NCBI GenBank assembly: GCA_030746455.1
Contig: JASLMQ010000884.1
Span: forward strand, 1-13,424
Origin: Candidatus Latescibacterota bacterium
GTDB lineage: Bacteria > Latescibacterota > UBA2968 > GCA-2709665
DNA: 13,424 bases
Reading direction: 5' to 3'
Positions 6,238-13,235 of the stretch are shown in pieces. A program made the translations under genes and the position numbers. Under the pieces are notes generated by a model, which was given only the letters and a program-made list of their open reading frames with translations, made no database searches and was not told the DNA's origin. Positions within the stretch are counted from its first letter, which is position 1. The number at the start of each line of letters is the position of its first letter.

Positions 6238-8634
6238 TTGCATGTAAGGATGTCGGAGGAACGCTTCGGGGTCCTGAGGCGGCTTCTGCGGGGAGAGATA
6301 TCGGCGGACAAGGGCGCGGAGGAGCTGGGGATATCCCGCCGAGCGCTGATGGATCTCAGGAGGCGCTATCTCCGCGGCAAGCTACCCAGGATCGAGGGCC
6401 GTCTCCACGCCCCGCTGGACGGGCCCGTACGGGTGCGGCGGGACCGATGGGGCGTCACCCACATCGAGGCGAAGTCGCTGGCCGACTGCTACGTTGCGTT
6501 GGGCTATGGCATGGCGCAGGACCGACTCTGGCAGCTCGACTATCGGCGGCGACTGGCGCAGGGCCGGCTGGCGGAGGTGCTGGGCCCGAGGTACCTGGGT
6601 TCGGACCGTTTACACCGCACCGTCGGGCTGTCGAAGGCGGCTGAAGATGCGGCGTCCGAGGCACCCGACGAGGTGATGCTGGTTCTGGAGTCGATGGCGT
6701 CGGGCATCAACTCGTGGATGGACGGGGGATCGGCTCCCCCTCCGGTGGAGTTCGATCTGCTGGACTACCAGCCGGAACCTTGGCGGCCGGAAGACACCAT
6801 CGCTGTGTGGAAGTGGCGATGGTGGATGCTCACGGGCAGGTTGGAGAACATCACCGCCGGCGAGGCCATCAGGCGTTTCCTCCCACCCCATCTGCTCGAC
6901 CTCTTCCTGACGATCGAGGCGGGGGAGGAAACGATCGTGCCCTCGGAGGAGCCCGCCGGCATCGGCGACTGGGATACCGGGGAGGGGAGCAACAACTGGG
7001 TCGTGGGGGGCAGTCGGTCCAGCTCGGGCAAGCCGATTCTGGCCTCGGACCCTCACAACGCCGTGATGCACCCGAGCCAGTGGTACCAGGCCCAGCTCAC
7101 GGCACCGGGCATGGACGCCGTGGGCGCGGTCTTCCTCGGCACACCGGGCATCTACCTGGGCCACACACGGCACACGGCCTGGGGGGTGACCAACCACACG
7201 GCTTCGGTCCGCGACCTGTACCGGGAGACGGTCTCTCAAGGGAACTCCGGTCAGTATCTTGACGGAGGTGAGTGGCGCCCGTTCGAAGTCGACCAGCAGG
7301 AAATCGCCGTTCGTGGGCAGTCTCCCGAGCTGCTGAGCATCCGGCGAACGGTTCGCGGACCGGTGATGGACGACTTCGTTCCTCTGATCGACGGCAAACC
7401 CGAGCCCCCACTCTCGATGCGCTGGACGGGTGCAGAAGCGACGACGGGATTCGAGGCGATGCTGGCCCTGCATCGGTCGAGATGTGTCGACGACATTCTG
7501 GCCGCCCTGCGAAGGTGGCCGTGCCCGATCCTGAACCTGGTGTTTGCCGACTCGGATGGACGAATCGGCTATCACGTGGTGGGGGACATCCCCACCCGAC
7601 GTGCGACCTGGCACGGGTACCGACCCGCGAACGATCCGGCCCACGATTGGGGTAGGACCTACTCGTTCGACGATCTGCCTCAACTGATCGATCCCGAACG
7701 CGACTGGATCGCCACGGCGAACAACCCTCCCTGGGGCGGCCGAGGACCTTACCTGAGTCTCGGGTCATGGTCGGACGGATACCGGTTCCGCCGGATACGG
7801 GAACGGGTCGAGGGCTCGGGGCGGCACACACCGGATTCGGTGGGCGCCATTCAGTCTGACGTGATCCACGCGCGCGCCCGGGAGCTGGCGCCAGCGGTGG
7901 CTCGCCTCGCGCGCACCGCGCGACAGCAGAGGCTGCGCAACCTTGGTGAGCTGCTGGATGGTTGGGATGGCGCGTATGAGGTGGATGCGGTGGCTCCGAC
8001 CGTGTTCTCGGCGTTCTGGGAACACTGGCTCAGACGCGTGGCGGGCGCCCGGTTCCCGGAACGCGTGGTACCGCTAGTCGCCGGGAGGACGGGCAGTGTG
8101 GCACGACGCCTCCTGCTCGGCGACGACCCGGGCTGGTTTGCGCAGGGAACCGACATCGGGTCCGAGGCGCTGGGCGCGCTGTCAGAGGCGCTGGATTGGC
8201 TGCGCGAGAAGGTGGGGCCTCGACGGTCCCAATGGAGATGGGGTCGGCTGCACACGGTGAGGTTCGAGCACCCGATCAGCGAGAACGAGACCCTGGAAGA
8301 GATCTTCGACCTGGGCCCGTTCGAGACTTCCGGTGGCACGGGGACGGTGCGCGCGGCGGGCTACAGCCTTGGAAAGCCCTTTGAGCTGACGGGTCTCGCT
8401 TCGTACCGTATGGTCGTGGACCTCGGCGACCCGCCCCGGAGCTGGGCGACCACAACCGGCGGCCAGTCCGGACATCCGGCGAGTCCCCACTACGGAGACC
8501 ACGCGAAGATATGGTTGCGTGACGAGTACCATCCGTTGCTGATGGATCCGCAGGATATCTCCGACAACCTGGAGGGCGAGTTGATTCTGGATCCTGCGCA
8601 TCCGAATGCGGCGCACCCAGCTGCGCGTACATAG
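6238..8634 (+). CDS. Penicillin acylase-family Ntn-hydrolase with N-terminal helix-turn-helix
   Basis: Amidase of the penicillin/cephalosporin/AHL acylase family, made as one chain that cuts itself so that a Ser becomes the N-terminus of the beta chain. Seen: the alpha-chain start VRVRRDRWGVTHIEA (64-78), AQDRLWQLD, and the self-cleavage site GSNNWVVGG with Ser251 as nucleophile. Beta position 23 is His273 (ASDPHNA), as in cephalosporin and AHL acylases rather than Gln as in penicillin G acylase. Asn495 (ATANNPPW) is the likely oxyanion residue. Family members usually start with a signal peptide and act in the periplasm. Here residues 7-47 instead form a helix-turn-helix like those of transposases and regulators (RFGVLRRLLRGEISADKGAE, ELGISRRALMDLRRRYLRG). 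798 residues. TTG start after AGGAGG. In this cluster it might remove N-acyl groups from amino sugars, but the substrate is unknown. Confidence 0.87.
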   Translation: MHVRMSEERFGVLRRLLRGEISADKGAEELGISRRALMDLRRRYLRGKLPRIEGRLHAPLDGPVRVRRDRWGVTHIEAKSLADCYVALGYGMAQDRLWQLDYRRRLAQGRLAEVLGPRYLGSDRLHRTVGLSKAAEDAASEAPDEVMLVLESMASGINSWMDGGSAPPPVEFDLLDYQPEPWRPEDTIAVWKWRWWMLTGRLENITAGEAIRRFLPPHLLDLFLTIEAGEETIVPSEEPAGIGDWDTGEGSNNWVVGGSRSSSGKPILASDPHNAVMHPSQWYQAQLTAPGMDAVGAVFLGTPGIYLGHTRHTAWGVTNHTASVRDLYRETVSQGNSGQYLDGGEWRPFEVDQQEIAVRGQSPELLSIRRTVRGPVMDDFVPLIDGKPEPPLSMRWTGAEATTGFEAMLALHRSRCVDDILAALRRWPCPILNLVFADSDGRIGYHVVGDIPTRRATWHGYRPANDPAHDWGRTYSFDDLPQLIDPERDWIATANNPPWGGRGPYLSLGSWSDGYRFRRIRERVEGSGRHTPDSVGAIQSDVIHARARELAPAVARLARTARQQRLRNLGELLDGWDGAYEVDAVAPTVFSAFWEHWLRRVAGARFPERVVPLVAGRTGSVARRLLLGDDPGWFAQGTDIGSEALGALSEALDWLREKVGPRRSQWRWGRLHTVRFEHPISENETLEEIFDLGPFETSGGTGTVRAAGYSLGKPFELTGLASYRMVVDLGDPPRSWATTTGGQSGHPASPHYGDHAKIWLRDEYHPLLMDPQDISDNLEGELILDPAHPNAAHPAART

Positions 8635-8672
8635 GTGAGGTGCTCAACAGACGAGAGTGAGGGGAGGACGCA

Positions 8673-9404
8673 ATGGGGAAGCTCGACGGCAAGGTGGCAT
8701 TGGTGACGGGTGCGAGCCGGGGGATCGGCAAGGGCATTGCGCGCGGTCTGGCGCAGGAAGGTGCAGCTCTGGTGATGGCCTCAAGGGATCCAGAAACGCT
8801 GGAGGCAGCGGCGGAGGAGATCAGAGGGGAGGGTGTGGACGTGCTCGCCCACGCCGCGGATGTGAGCGATGACGGACAGGTAGGTGAGTTGTTCAGGCAG
8901 GCGATGGCTCAGTTCCGCCGGCTGGACATCCTGGTGAACAATGCCGGGGCGTTCGACGGCGGGCCAATCGACCAGCTTTCGATCGAGGCCTGGGACAAGG
9001 TGATTGCGGTCAACCTCCGTGGCCCGTTCCTGTGTACCCGAGCCGCGGTGCGCATTATGAAGGCGCAGGGCGGGGGACGCATTATCAACATCGGGAGCAT
9101 TTCGGCCCAGCGGGTGCGACCCAACTCGGCTCCGTACAGTACGAGCAAGTTCGGCATCTGGGGACTGACACAGGTGACGGCTCTGGAGGGTCGCGACCAC
9201 GGGATCGCGTGTAGCTGCTTGCATCCGGGGAACACCCTGGTTGAGCGGAGGCAGGATTCGGGAGTCGAGTCCGACGATGAACCCATGATGTCCGTGGAAG
9301 AGCTGGCGCAGGCCGCGGTTCTGATGGCGACCCTGCCACCGCACGTGAACATGCTGGAGTCGATTGTGCTTCCGGTCGGGCAGCTCTACGTGGGCAGGGG
9401 TTAA
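8673..9404 (+). CDS. Short-chain dehydrogenase/reductase
   Basis: NAD(P)-dependent oxidoreductase of the classical SDR family, cytoplasmic, acting on an alcohol/ketone pair. Seen: the cofactor loop TGASRGIG (12-19), Arg38 after the second strand (ASRDPE), which often goes with NADP(H), LVNNAG (87-92), Ser142 in NIGSIS, and the catalytic pair Tyr155/Lys159 (YSTSK). The 243-residue length is typical. ATG start behind GGGGAGGA (8661-8668). It follows the acylase by 38 bases and is probably co-transcribed with it. In a uronate-glycan pathway an SDR could reduce or oxidise a keto-sugar, as KduD does with unsaturated-uronate products, but the sequence is generic and FabG-like, so this role is only a guess from context. 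Confidence 0.93.
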   Translation: MGKLDGKVALVTGASRGIGKGIARGLAQEGAALVMASRDPETLEAAAEEIRGEGVDVLAHAADVSDDGQVGELFRQAMAQFRRLDILVNNAGAFDGGPIDQLSIEAWDKVIAVNLRGPFLCTRAAVRIMKAQGGGRIINIGSISAQRVRPNSAPYSTSKFGIWGLTQVTALEGRDHGIACSCLHPGNTLVERRQDSGVESDDEPMMSVEELAQAAVLMATLPPHVNMLESIVLPVGQLYVGRG

Positions 9405-9422
9405 TCCTGAATCGTCAAGACT

Positions 9423-9438
9423 GGAACTACGAAAGACG
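9423..9438 (+). repeat. Intergenic 16-mer, copy 1
   Basis: GGAACTACGAAAGACG matches 15 of 16 bases at 13136-13151. Both copies sit shortly downstream of a stop codon. The rest of the 204-base gap (9405-9608) holds an isolated TTGACA at 9451-9456 with no good -10 partner, and no gene I can support. Confidence 0.5.
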
Positions 9439-9596
9439 TCCCGGCTGCTGTTGACAGCCTATAGGAGTTTTCTCATTGCAGTCGGCCGGGACAGGCTCCA
9501 AGCGCGGAAACTACGACATCCAGTATGCGGGGAGGCCCAGGCGCTGACACACAGAGGAATGCATCATGGATTCAGGCCTGAGCGCTGTTCTGAGAT

Positions 9597-9604
9597 GAGG
9601 GAGG
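9597..9604 (+). promoter_or_regulatory. Ribosome binding site deciding the GTG start of sulfatase 2
   Basis: GAGGGAGG lies 4 bases before the GTG at 9609. No in-frame ATG is close upstream, and the protein begins directly with the usual sulfatase front (RPNILIYMTDQ). Confidence 0.65.
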
Positions 9605-9608
9605 CAAG

Positions 9609-11075
9609 GTGAAGGCAGAGCGGCCCAACATTCTGATCTATATGACGGACCAGGAGCAGGCACAGGTGTCGTTCCCCGAGCACCCATGCCAGATGCCCCA
9701 CACGGAGCAGCTGGCGCGGGACGGGGTCCTGTTCCGGAACTGCCACACGGTTGCGGCGCATTGCTGCCCCACGCGCGCCAGTTTCATGACGGGGCTGTAT
9801 CCGAGCCGGCACGGGGTGTACAACAACGTGAAGACCCACACGGCCATCCACAAGGGGCTGAACGAGGGGGTCGTCACCTTCTCCGAACTGATCCGAGAGT
9901 CGGGCTACCGGATGGCCTACTCGGGCAAGTGGCATGTCACCAACCTGGAGAATCCCTCGGACCGGGGTTGGGAGGAGCTGCACGTGACCGCTCCTGGCGA
10001 CGGCGAGATCGGCGATCGGGGGGCCTCCCGCTGGAAGGGGGCGGGGGCCGGGGTCCCGGAGAAGCGCGAGCGGGGTCAGGTCCTCAGGCCGGGATGGGGA
10101 CACTATCAGTTATACGGTTCACGCAAGATGACCGGTCCCAAGGGATACGAAGATTCGGGGGACCACAAGACCGTCCGGCATGCAGTGGACGCCCTGCCGG
10201 AACTCGCGACCTCGGGAGATCCGTGGTGTCTGTTCGCAGGTCCCACGGGGCCGCACGATCCCTTCATCGTTCCGGAGCGGTTCGCGGGCAAGTATGATCC
10301 TGCGGACGTGCAGCTTCCCCCAAGCTTCAGAGATCGGATGGCGGACAAGCCCCGGATCTACCAGCGCCAGCGGCAGCAGTACTGGGATCAGCTGTCCGAG
10401 GATGAAGTACGGGAATCGATAGCCCACTACTGGGGCTACTGCACGATGATGGACGAGATGTTCGGGGAGGTGTTGGCTGCGCTGGACGCCACTGGGCAGG
10501 CCGACAACACACTCGTGATCCGTACGTCGGACCACGGGGACTACTGCGCGGCTCACGGGTTGTATTGCAAGGGGGTGGGCTCCTTCCGAGAGGCCTACCA
10601 CATCCCGCTGGCGGTGCGCTGGCCCAATGGAATCGATACGGCCGGCAGGGAGGTCTCTGCGCTGACGAATGTGATGGACTTCGCACCCACGTTCCTCGAC
10701 CTGGCGGGAATCGAGACCGTTCCGGAGGGCGTGGCGGGTCAAAGCCTGGTACCGTGGCTGCGCGAGGAAACGCCGGAGAATTGGCGGGATACGCACTACA
10801 CGCAGTTCAACGGCGTGGAGCTCTACTACACCCAGCGTATCGTGCAGACCCACACGCACAAGTATGTGTACAACGGGTTCGATTTCGACGAGCTCTACGA
10901 TCTGGAGGCCGACCCCCACGAAATGGTGAACCTGGCCGACCAGGCGGACTACGAGGAAATCAAGCGGGACCTTGTGCGGCGGATGTGGGAGACCGCACTG
11001 GCCGAGGACGACATTATCACGAACCCTTATGCGACGGTGGCCATGGCGCCCTGGGGGCCGGGGATTGCGGTCTAG
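9609..11075 (+). CDS. Type I (formylglycine) sulfatase, arylsulfatase/iduronate-sulfatase-like
   Basis: Hydrolyses a sulfate ester. Seen: the N-terminal metal site NILIYMTDQ (Asp14, Gln15); the C-x-P-x-R signature read as CCPTR, so Cys52 is converted to formylglycine, with Arg56 in place, followed by ASFMTGLYPSRHGV; SGKWHV (Lys107, His109); GPTGPHDPF (His216); TSDHGD (Asp308, His309); HGLYCKG (Lys321). The C-terminal DELYDLEADPHEMVNLAD is the usual sulfatase tail motif. 488 residues, GTG start. No signal peptide is seen. It is clearly a different subfamily from the sulfatase at 4882, so the pair probably attack different sulfates of one substrate, for example an O-sulfate beside the N-sulfate. 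Substrate is not shown by the sequence. An anaerobic or copper-dependent formylglycine-generating enzyme must be encoded elsewhere. Confidence 0.92.
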   Translation: MKAERPNILIYMTDQEQAQVSFPEHPCQMPHTEQLARDGVLFRNCHTVAAHCCPTRASFMTGLYPSRHGVYNNVKTHTAIHKGLNEGVVTFSELIRESGYRMAYSGKWHVTNLENPSDRGWEELHVTAPGDGEIGDRGASRWKGAGAGVPEKRERGQVLRPGWGHYQLYGSRKMTGPKGYEDSGDHKTVRHAVDALPELATSGDPWCLFAGPTGPHDPFIVPERFAGKYDPADVQLPPSFRDRMADKPRIYQRQRQQYWDQLSEDEVRESIAHYWGYCTMMDEMFGEVLAALDATGQADNTLVIRTSDHGDYCAAHGLYCKGVGSFREAYHIPLAVRWPNGIDTAGREVSALTNVMDFAPTFLDLAGIETVPEGVAGQSLVPWLREETPENWRDTHYTQFNGVELYYTQRIVQTHTHKYVYNGFDFDELYDLEADPHEMVNLADQADYEEIKRDLVRRMWETALAEDDIITNPYATVAMAPWGPGIAV

Positions 11076-11091
11076 CCCCAACCAGCAGACA

Positions 11092-11121
11092 GCAACCACA
11101 GAGACCTCCGAGATCACAGAG
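11092..11121 (+). repeat. CACAGAG-type intergenic direct repeat
   Basis: The 158-base gap between sulfatase 2 and the isomerase starts with two CACAGAG units (11097-11103 and 11115-11121) about 18 bases apart. It resembles other low-complexity intergenic motifs in this window in placement, just after a stop codon. No hairpin terminator is seen; the rest of the gap holds nothing I can support. Confidence 0.35.
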
Positions 11122-11233
11122 GGGAAGCGGGGTGCCATAGGATGGAGATCGTGGCTGTGGGTGGCGGCAGGGAGCCGGAACACCGGATTGAGGCCAGCAT
11201 TCGTGTAGGGGCAACTGGAAACCCGGAGGGCGG

Positions 11234-12001
11234 ATGTACGAGATTGCGGCGTATCTGAATCAGGAGTTCTGGGACACTGGAGATGCGTTCGGCACCGCGG
11301 GGTCGTACGGCTTCACCTCGGCCGAGATCCCAGAGATGTACTGCCCGGCGCCAGAGGACTCGGAGTCGCGGGAAAGACTGAGGGAGGCCATTGCGGCAAG
11401 CGGCCTGCAGAGCTGGTGGCACACGCTCCCCGCGCACAACCGGCACTTCGGTTCGACGGATGAGGCGCTCCGGTCCGAGAACGTGCAGCGGATGGAATGG
11501 GAGCTGGAGTTTGTACACGACCTGGGTTGGGATCGCTTTGTGATCCATCCCGGCTCTGCGGCGGACGAGACGGACAAGCGGCGTGTCTACGCGGCTCTGG
11601 AAGGCCTGCAGGAGAAGGCGGCCGCACTGGGCGTCCAGCTACTGGTGGAGAACGCAAGCGACCCATTCAATGGGGACCCCTACGAGCTTGCGCGTCTCTG
11701 CGACGAAGTGCCAGGATTGGCACTGGCGTACGATTGCTCCCATGCCTATCGCTCGGCTTATTGCCGGGAGGGCCGGGGGTCGATGGTCGATCATCTGAAG
11801 ATCGTGGTCCCCCGGGTACGTGCGATCCAGTTCAACGACTACAACGGGACAGCCAACTGCGACCTCGGCGAGGGCCTGCTTCCCTGGGAGGCACTGCTTC
11901 CCGTGGTTGCTGAAACTCCGTGCGACACGTTCACGATCGAGTTGCAGACGGTCGCGGAGACGGTTTCGTCCCGGGACACCCTGCTGAAGTGGTTCGGATA
12001 G
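11234..12001 (+). CDS. Sugar phosphate isomerase/epimerase-like TIM-barrel protein
   Basis: Member of the xylose-isomerase-like/AP-endonuclease 2 superfamily; most isomerise or epimerise sugars or keto-sugars with a divalent metal, in the cytoplasm. Seen: strand-end residues that fit the metal site, namely His105 in VIHPG, Glu139 in LLVENA, Asp167 and His170 in AYDCSHAY, Asn201-Asp202 in IQFNDYNG, and Glu236 in TIELQ, plus the DLGEGLLPW segment (210-218) common before the last strand. 255 residues, normal for the family. ATG start behind GGAGGG (11225-11230). It lies 26 bases ahead of the DUF6807-like gene, so the two are likely one transcript. It could rearrange the sugar released by the lyase and sulfatases; the DNA-repair alternative is less likely from context. 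Confidence 0.85.
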   Translation: MYEIAAYLNQEFWDTGDAFGTAGSYGFTSAEIPEMYCPAPEDSESRERLREAIAASGLQSWWHTLPAHNRHFGSTDEALRSENVQRMEWELEFVHDLGWDRFVIHPGSAADETDKRRVYAALEGLQEKAAALGVQLLVENASDPFNGDPYELARLCDEVPGLALAYDCSHAYRSAYCREGRGSMVDHLKIVVPRVRAIQFNDYNGTANCDLGEGLLPWEALLPVVAETPCDTFTIELQTVAETVSSRDTLLKWFG

Positions 12002-12027
12002 ACTCAAGATGAAGAGGAGCTGAAGGC

Positions 12028-13116
12028 ATGAAGGTGACGCTTGTGAATCCGAGGTCGCGTCCTGAGCACCTGGCCTCCTTTCCCGCACCGGAGGGCTGCG
12101 ACAGCACGCTCCTCCATCTGCGGGCGGAGGGGGGTAACCCTACTATCGCGGAGCGAGACCCGTCCGCCCCGGTCTACCACGTTGTGCTTCCGGCCATGGC
12201 GGCCGGGGAGGAGCACGTCCTGAAGGCCGAATCCGTCGACAGGGCGGAACCTGCCGGTGGGATCGCGTGCACAGAGGGTGATGGTCGCCTTGAGATCGAT
12301 CTGGCAGGATCGCCGCTGATGACCTTCCGGTACGGCCATGGCTATCCGAAGCCCGTGATCAATCCCATTCTGACACCAGGAGGGGTGAACATGCTTCGGG
12401 AGCCCATGCCGGCCTACGGCGAGGGCGAGCATCCCTGGCAGCGGGGCCTCACGCTCATGCAGGGGGCCGTGAACGGGGTGGACTGCTGGAACGAGCGGAG
12501 CGAGAAGGGTTTCGGACGGACGGAACAGGACCATCTGGAGATCGTGAAGGGTCCATTGTCGCTGATCTGGTCCTCCAGAAACTCGTGGTACGAGGGGGAT
12601 CGCCCGCTGATGACCGATCACCGGAGCTACAGGTTGTTCGACACGTCCAGGGATGCGGCGATGCTGGACATCGCGCTGACGCTGAAGGCGTCGCACGGAC
12701 CGGTCACTCTCGGAGCGACGAAGGAGGCCGGCTTCCTGTGCATACGGGTGAACCCCTCGATGAATGCGAGTGGGGATGGATCCATGCGCAACTCCTACGG
12801 GGCCACCGACGAGACCGGGTGCTGGTCGAAGCCGGCCCATTGGATGGACTACATCGGCCCCGTGGGGGACGAGACCGCGGGCTTCGCCGTGTTCGACCAC
12901 CCGGAGAACTTCCGGTATCCCACGACCTGGCACGTGCGAGGCTACGGGCTCTTCGCGCCGAACCGCTGGATGTTCAAGCCAGACCACCACCTGTCCGAGG
13001 GCGAGGAGATGGCCGTCCGCTGGCGCGTGGTGATCCATACCGGAGACACGGAGTCGGCGGGTATCGCTGATCGGTTCCTGGACTATGTGGATGGTCTCCG
13101 GTGTGTGTGGGACTGA
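12028..13116 (+). CDS. DUF6807/PmoA-like family protein
   Basis: Beta-rich protein of the family named methane oxygenase PmoA (DUF6807), which in most bacteria has nothing to do with methane and has no settled function known to me; members occur widely in sugar-catabolism neighbourhoods. Seen: KPVINPILTPGGVNMLREP (108-126), the core motif EHPWQRGLTLMQGAVNGVDCWNE (134-156), where many members have a His-rich DHxHHRG in place of EHPWQRG, a central KEAGFLCIRVNPSM segment (232-245), and FAVFDHPENFRYPTTWHVRGYGLFAPN (286-312), the family's second signature. 362 residues; no signal peptide or membrane segment. ATG start behind GAGGAG (12014-12019). Likely co-transcribed with the isomerase. I infer a role in handling a sugar intermediate; catalysis is not proven by the sequence. 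Confidence 0.8.
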   Translation: MKVTLVNPRSRPEHLASFPAPEGCDSTLLHLRAEGGNPTIAERDPSAPVYHVVLPAMAAGEEHVLKAESVDRAEPAGGIACTEGDGRLEIDLAGSPLMTFRYGHGYPKPVINPILTPGGVNMLREPMPAYGEGEHPWQRGLTLMQGAVNGVDCWNERSEKGFGRTEQDHLEIVKGPLSLIWSSRNSWYEGDRPLMTDHRSYRLFDTSRDAAMLDIALTLKASHGPVTLGATKEAGFLCIRVNPSMNASGDGSMRNSYGATDETGCWSKPAHWMDYIGPVGDETAGFAVFDHPENFRYPTTWHVRGYGLFAPNRWMFKPDHHLSEGEEMAVRWRVVIHTGDTESAGIADRFLDYVDGLRCVWD

Positions 13117-13135
13117 TACTCGCCCGTGGAGCTCC

Positions 13136-13168
13136 GGAACTACGAAAGGCGCGAAATACGCGAAAACG
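13136..13168 (+). repeat. Intergenic ACGAAAG/GCGAAA repeat, copy 2
   Basis: GGAACTACGAAAGGCG (13136-13151) matches the 9423-9438 copy at 15 of 16 bases, and continues as a CGCGAAATACGCGAAAACGG run that resembles 4848-4869. It lies 20 bases after the DUF6807-like stop. Confidence 0.5.
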
Positions 13169-13173
13169 GGGAC

Positions 13174-13202
13174 TTGACCATCTCCGCGGTGGGCCTTACG
13201 AA
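13174..13202 (+). promoter_or_regulatory. Candidate sigma-70-type promoter for the metallophosphatase gene
   Basis: TTGACC (13174-13179) is 5 of 6 to the -35 consensus, with a 17-base spacer before TACGAA (13197-13202), a weak -10. The predicted start near 13209 leaves room for the GGGGGGAG Shine-Dalgarno at 13223. The -10 is poor, so this is tentative. Confidence 0.3.
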
Positions 13203-13235
13203 GAATTACCCCGGCGGGTCCAGGGGGGAGCAGGT

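Noticed and set aside
6610..7683. 357-codon open frame on the minus strand
   Set aside because: Antisense shadow of the acylase, whose plus-strand frame has clear family motifs; no protein-like features were seen.
9451..9479. Perfect TTGACA as a possible promoter for sulfatase 2
   Set aside because: At spacers of 16-18 bases there is no acceptable -10 hexamer (CATTGC at 17), and it lies about 150 bases from the GTG.
9364..9612. 82-codon plus-strand open frame spanning the gap after the SDR gene
   Set aside because: It starts inside the SDR gene and runs into the start of the second sulfatase; composition is not protein-like and no ribosome binding site fits.
11142..11258. 38-residue open frame with ATG ahead of the isomerase (MEIVAVGGGREPEH...)
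   Set aside because: It overlaps the isomerase start in another frame, has a weak ribosome binding site and matches nothing I recognise; a leader peptide is possible but unsupported.
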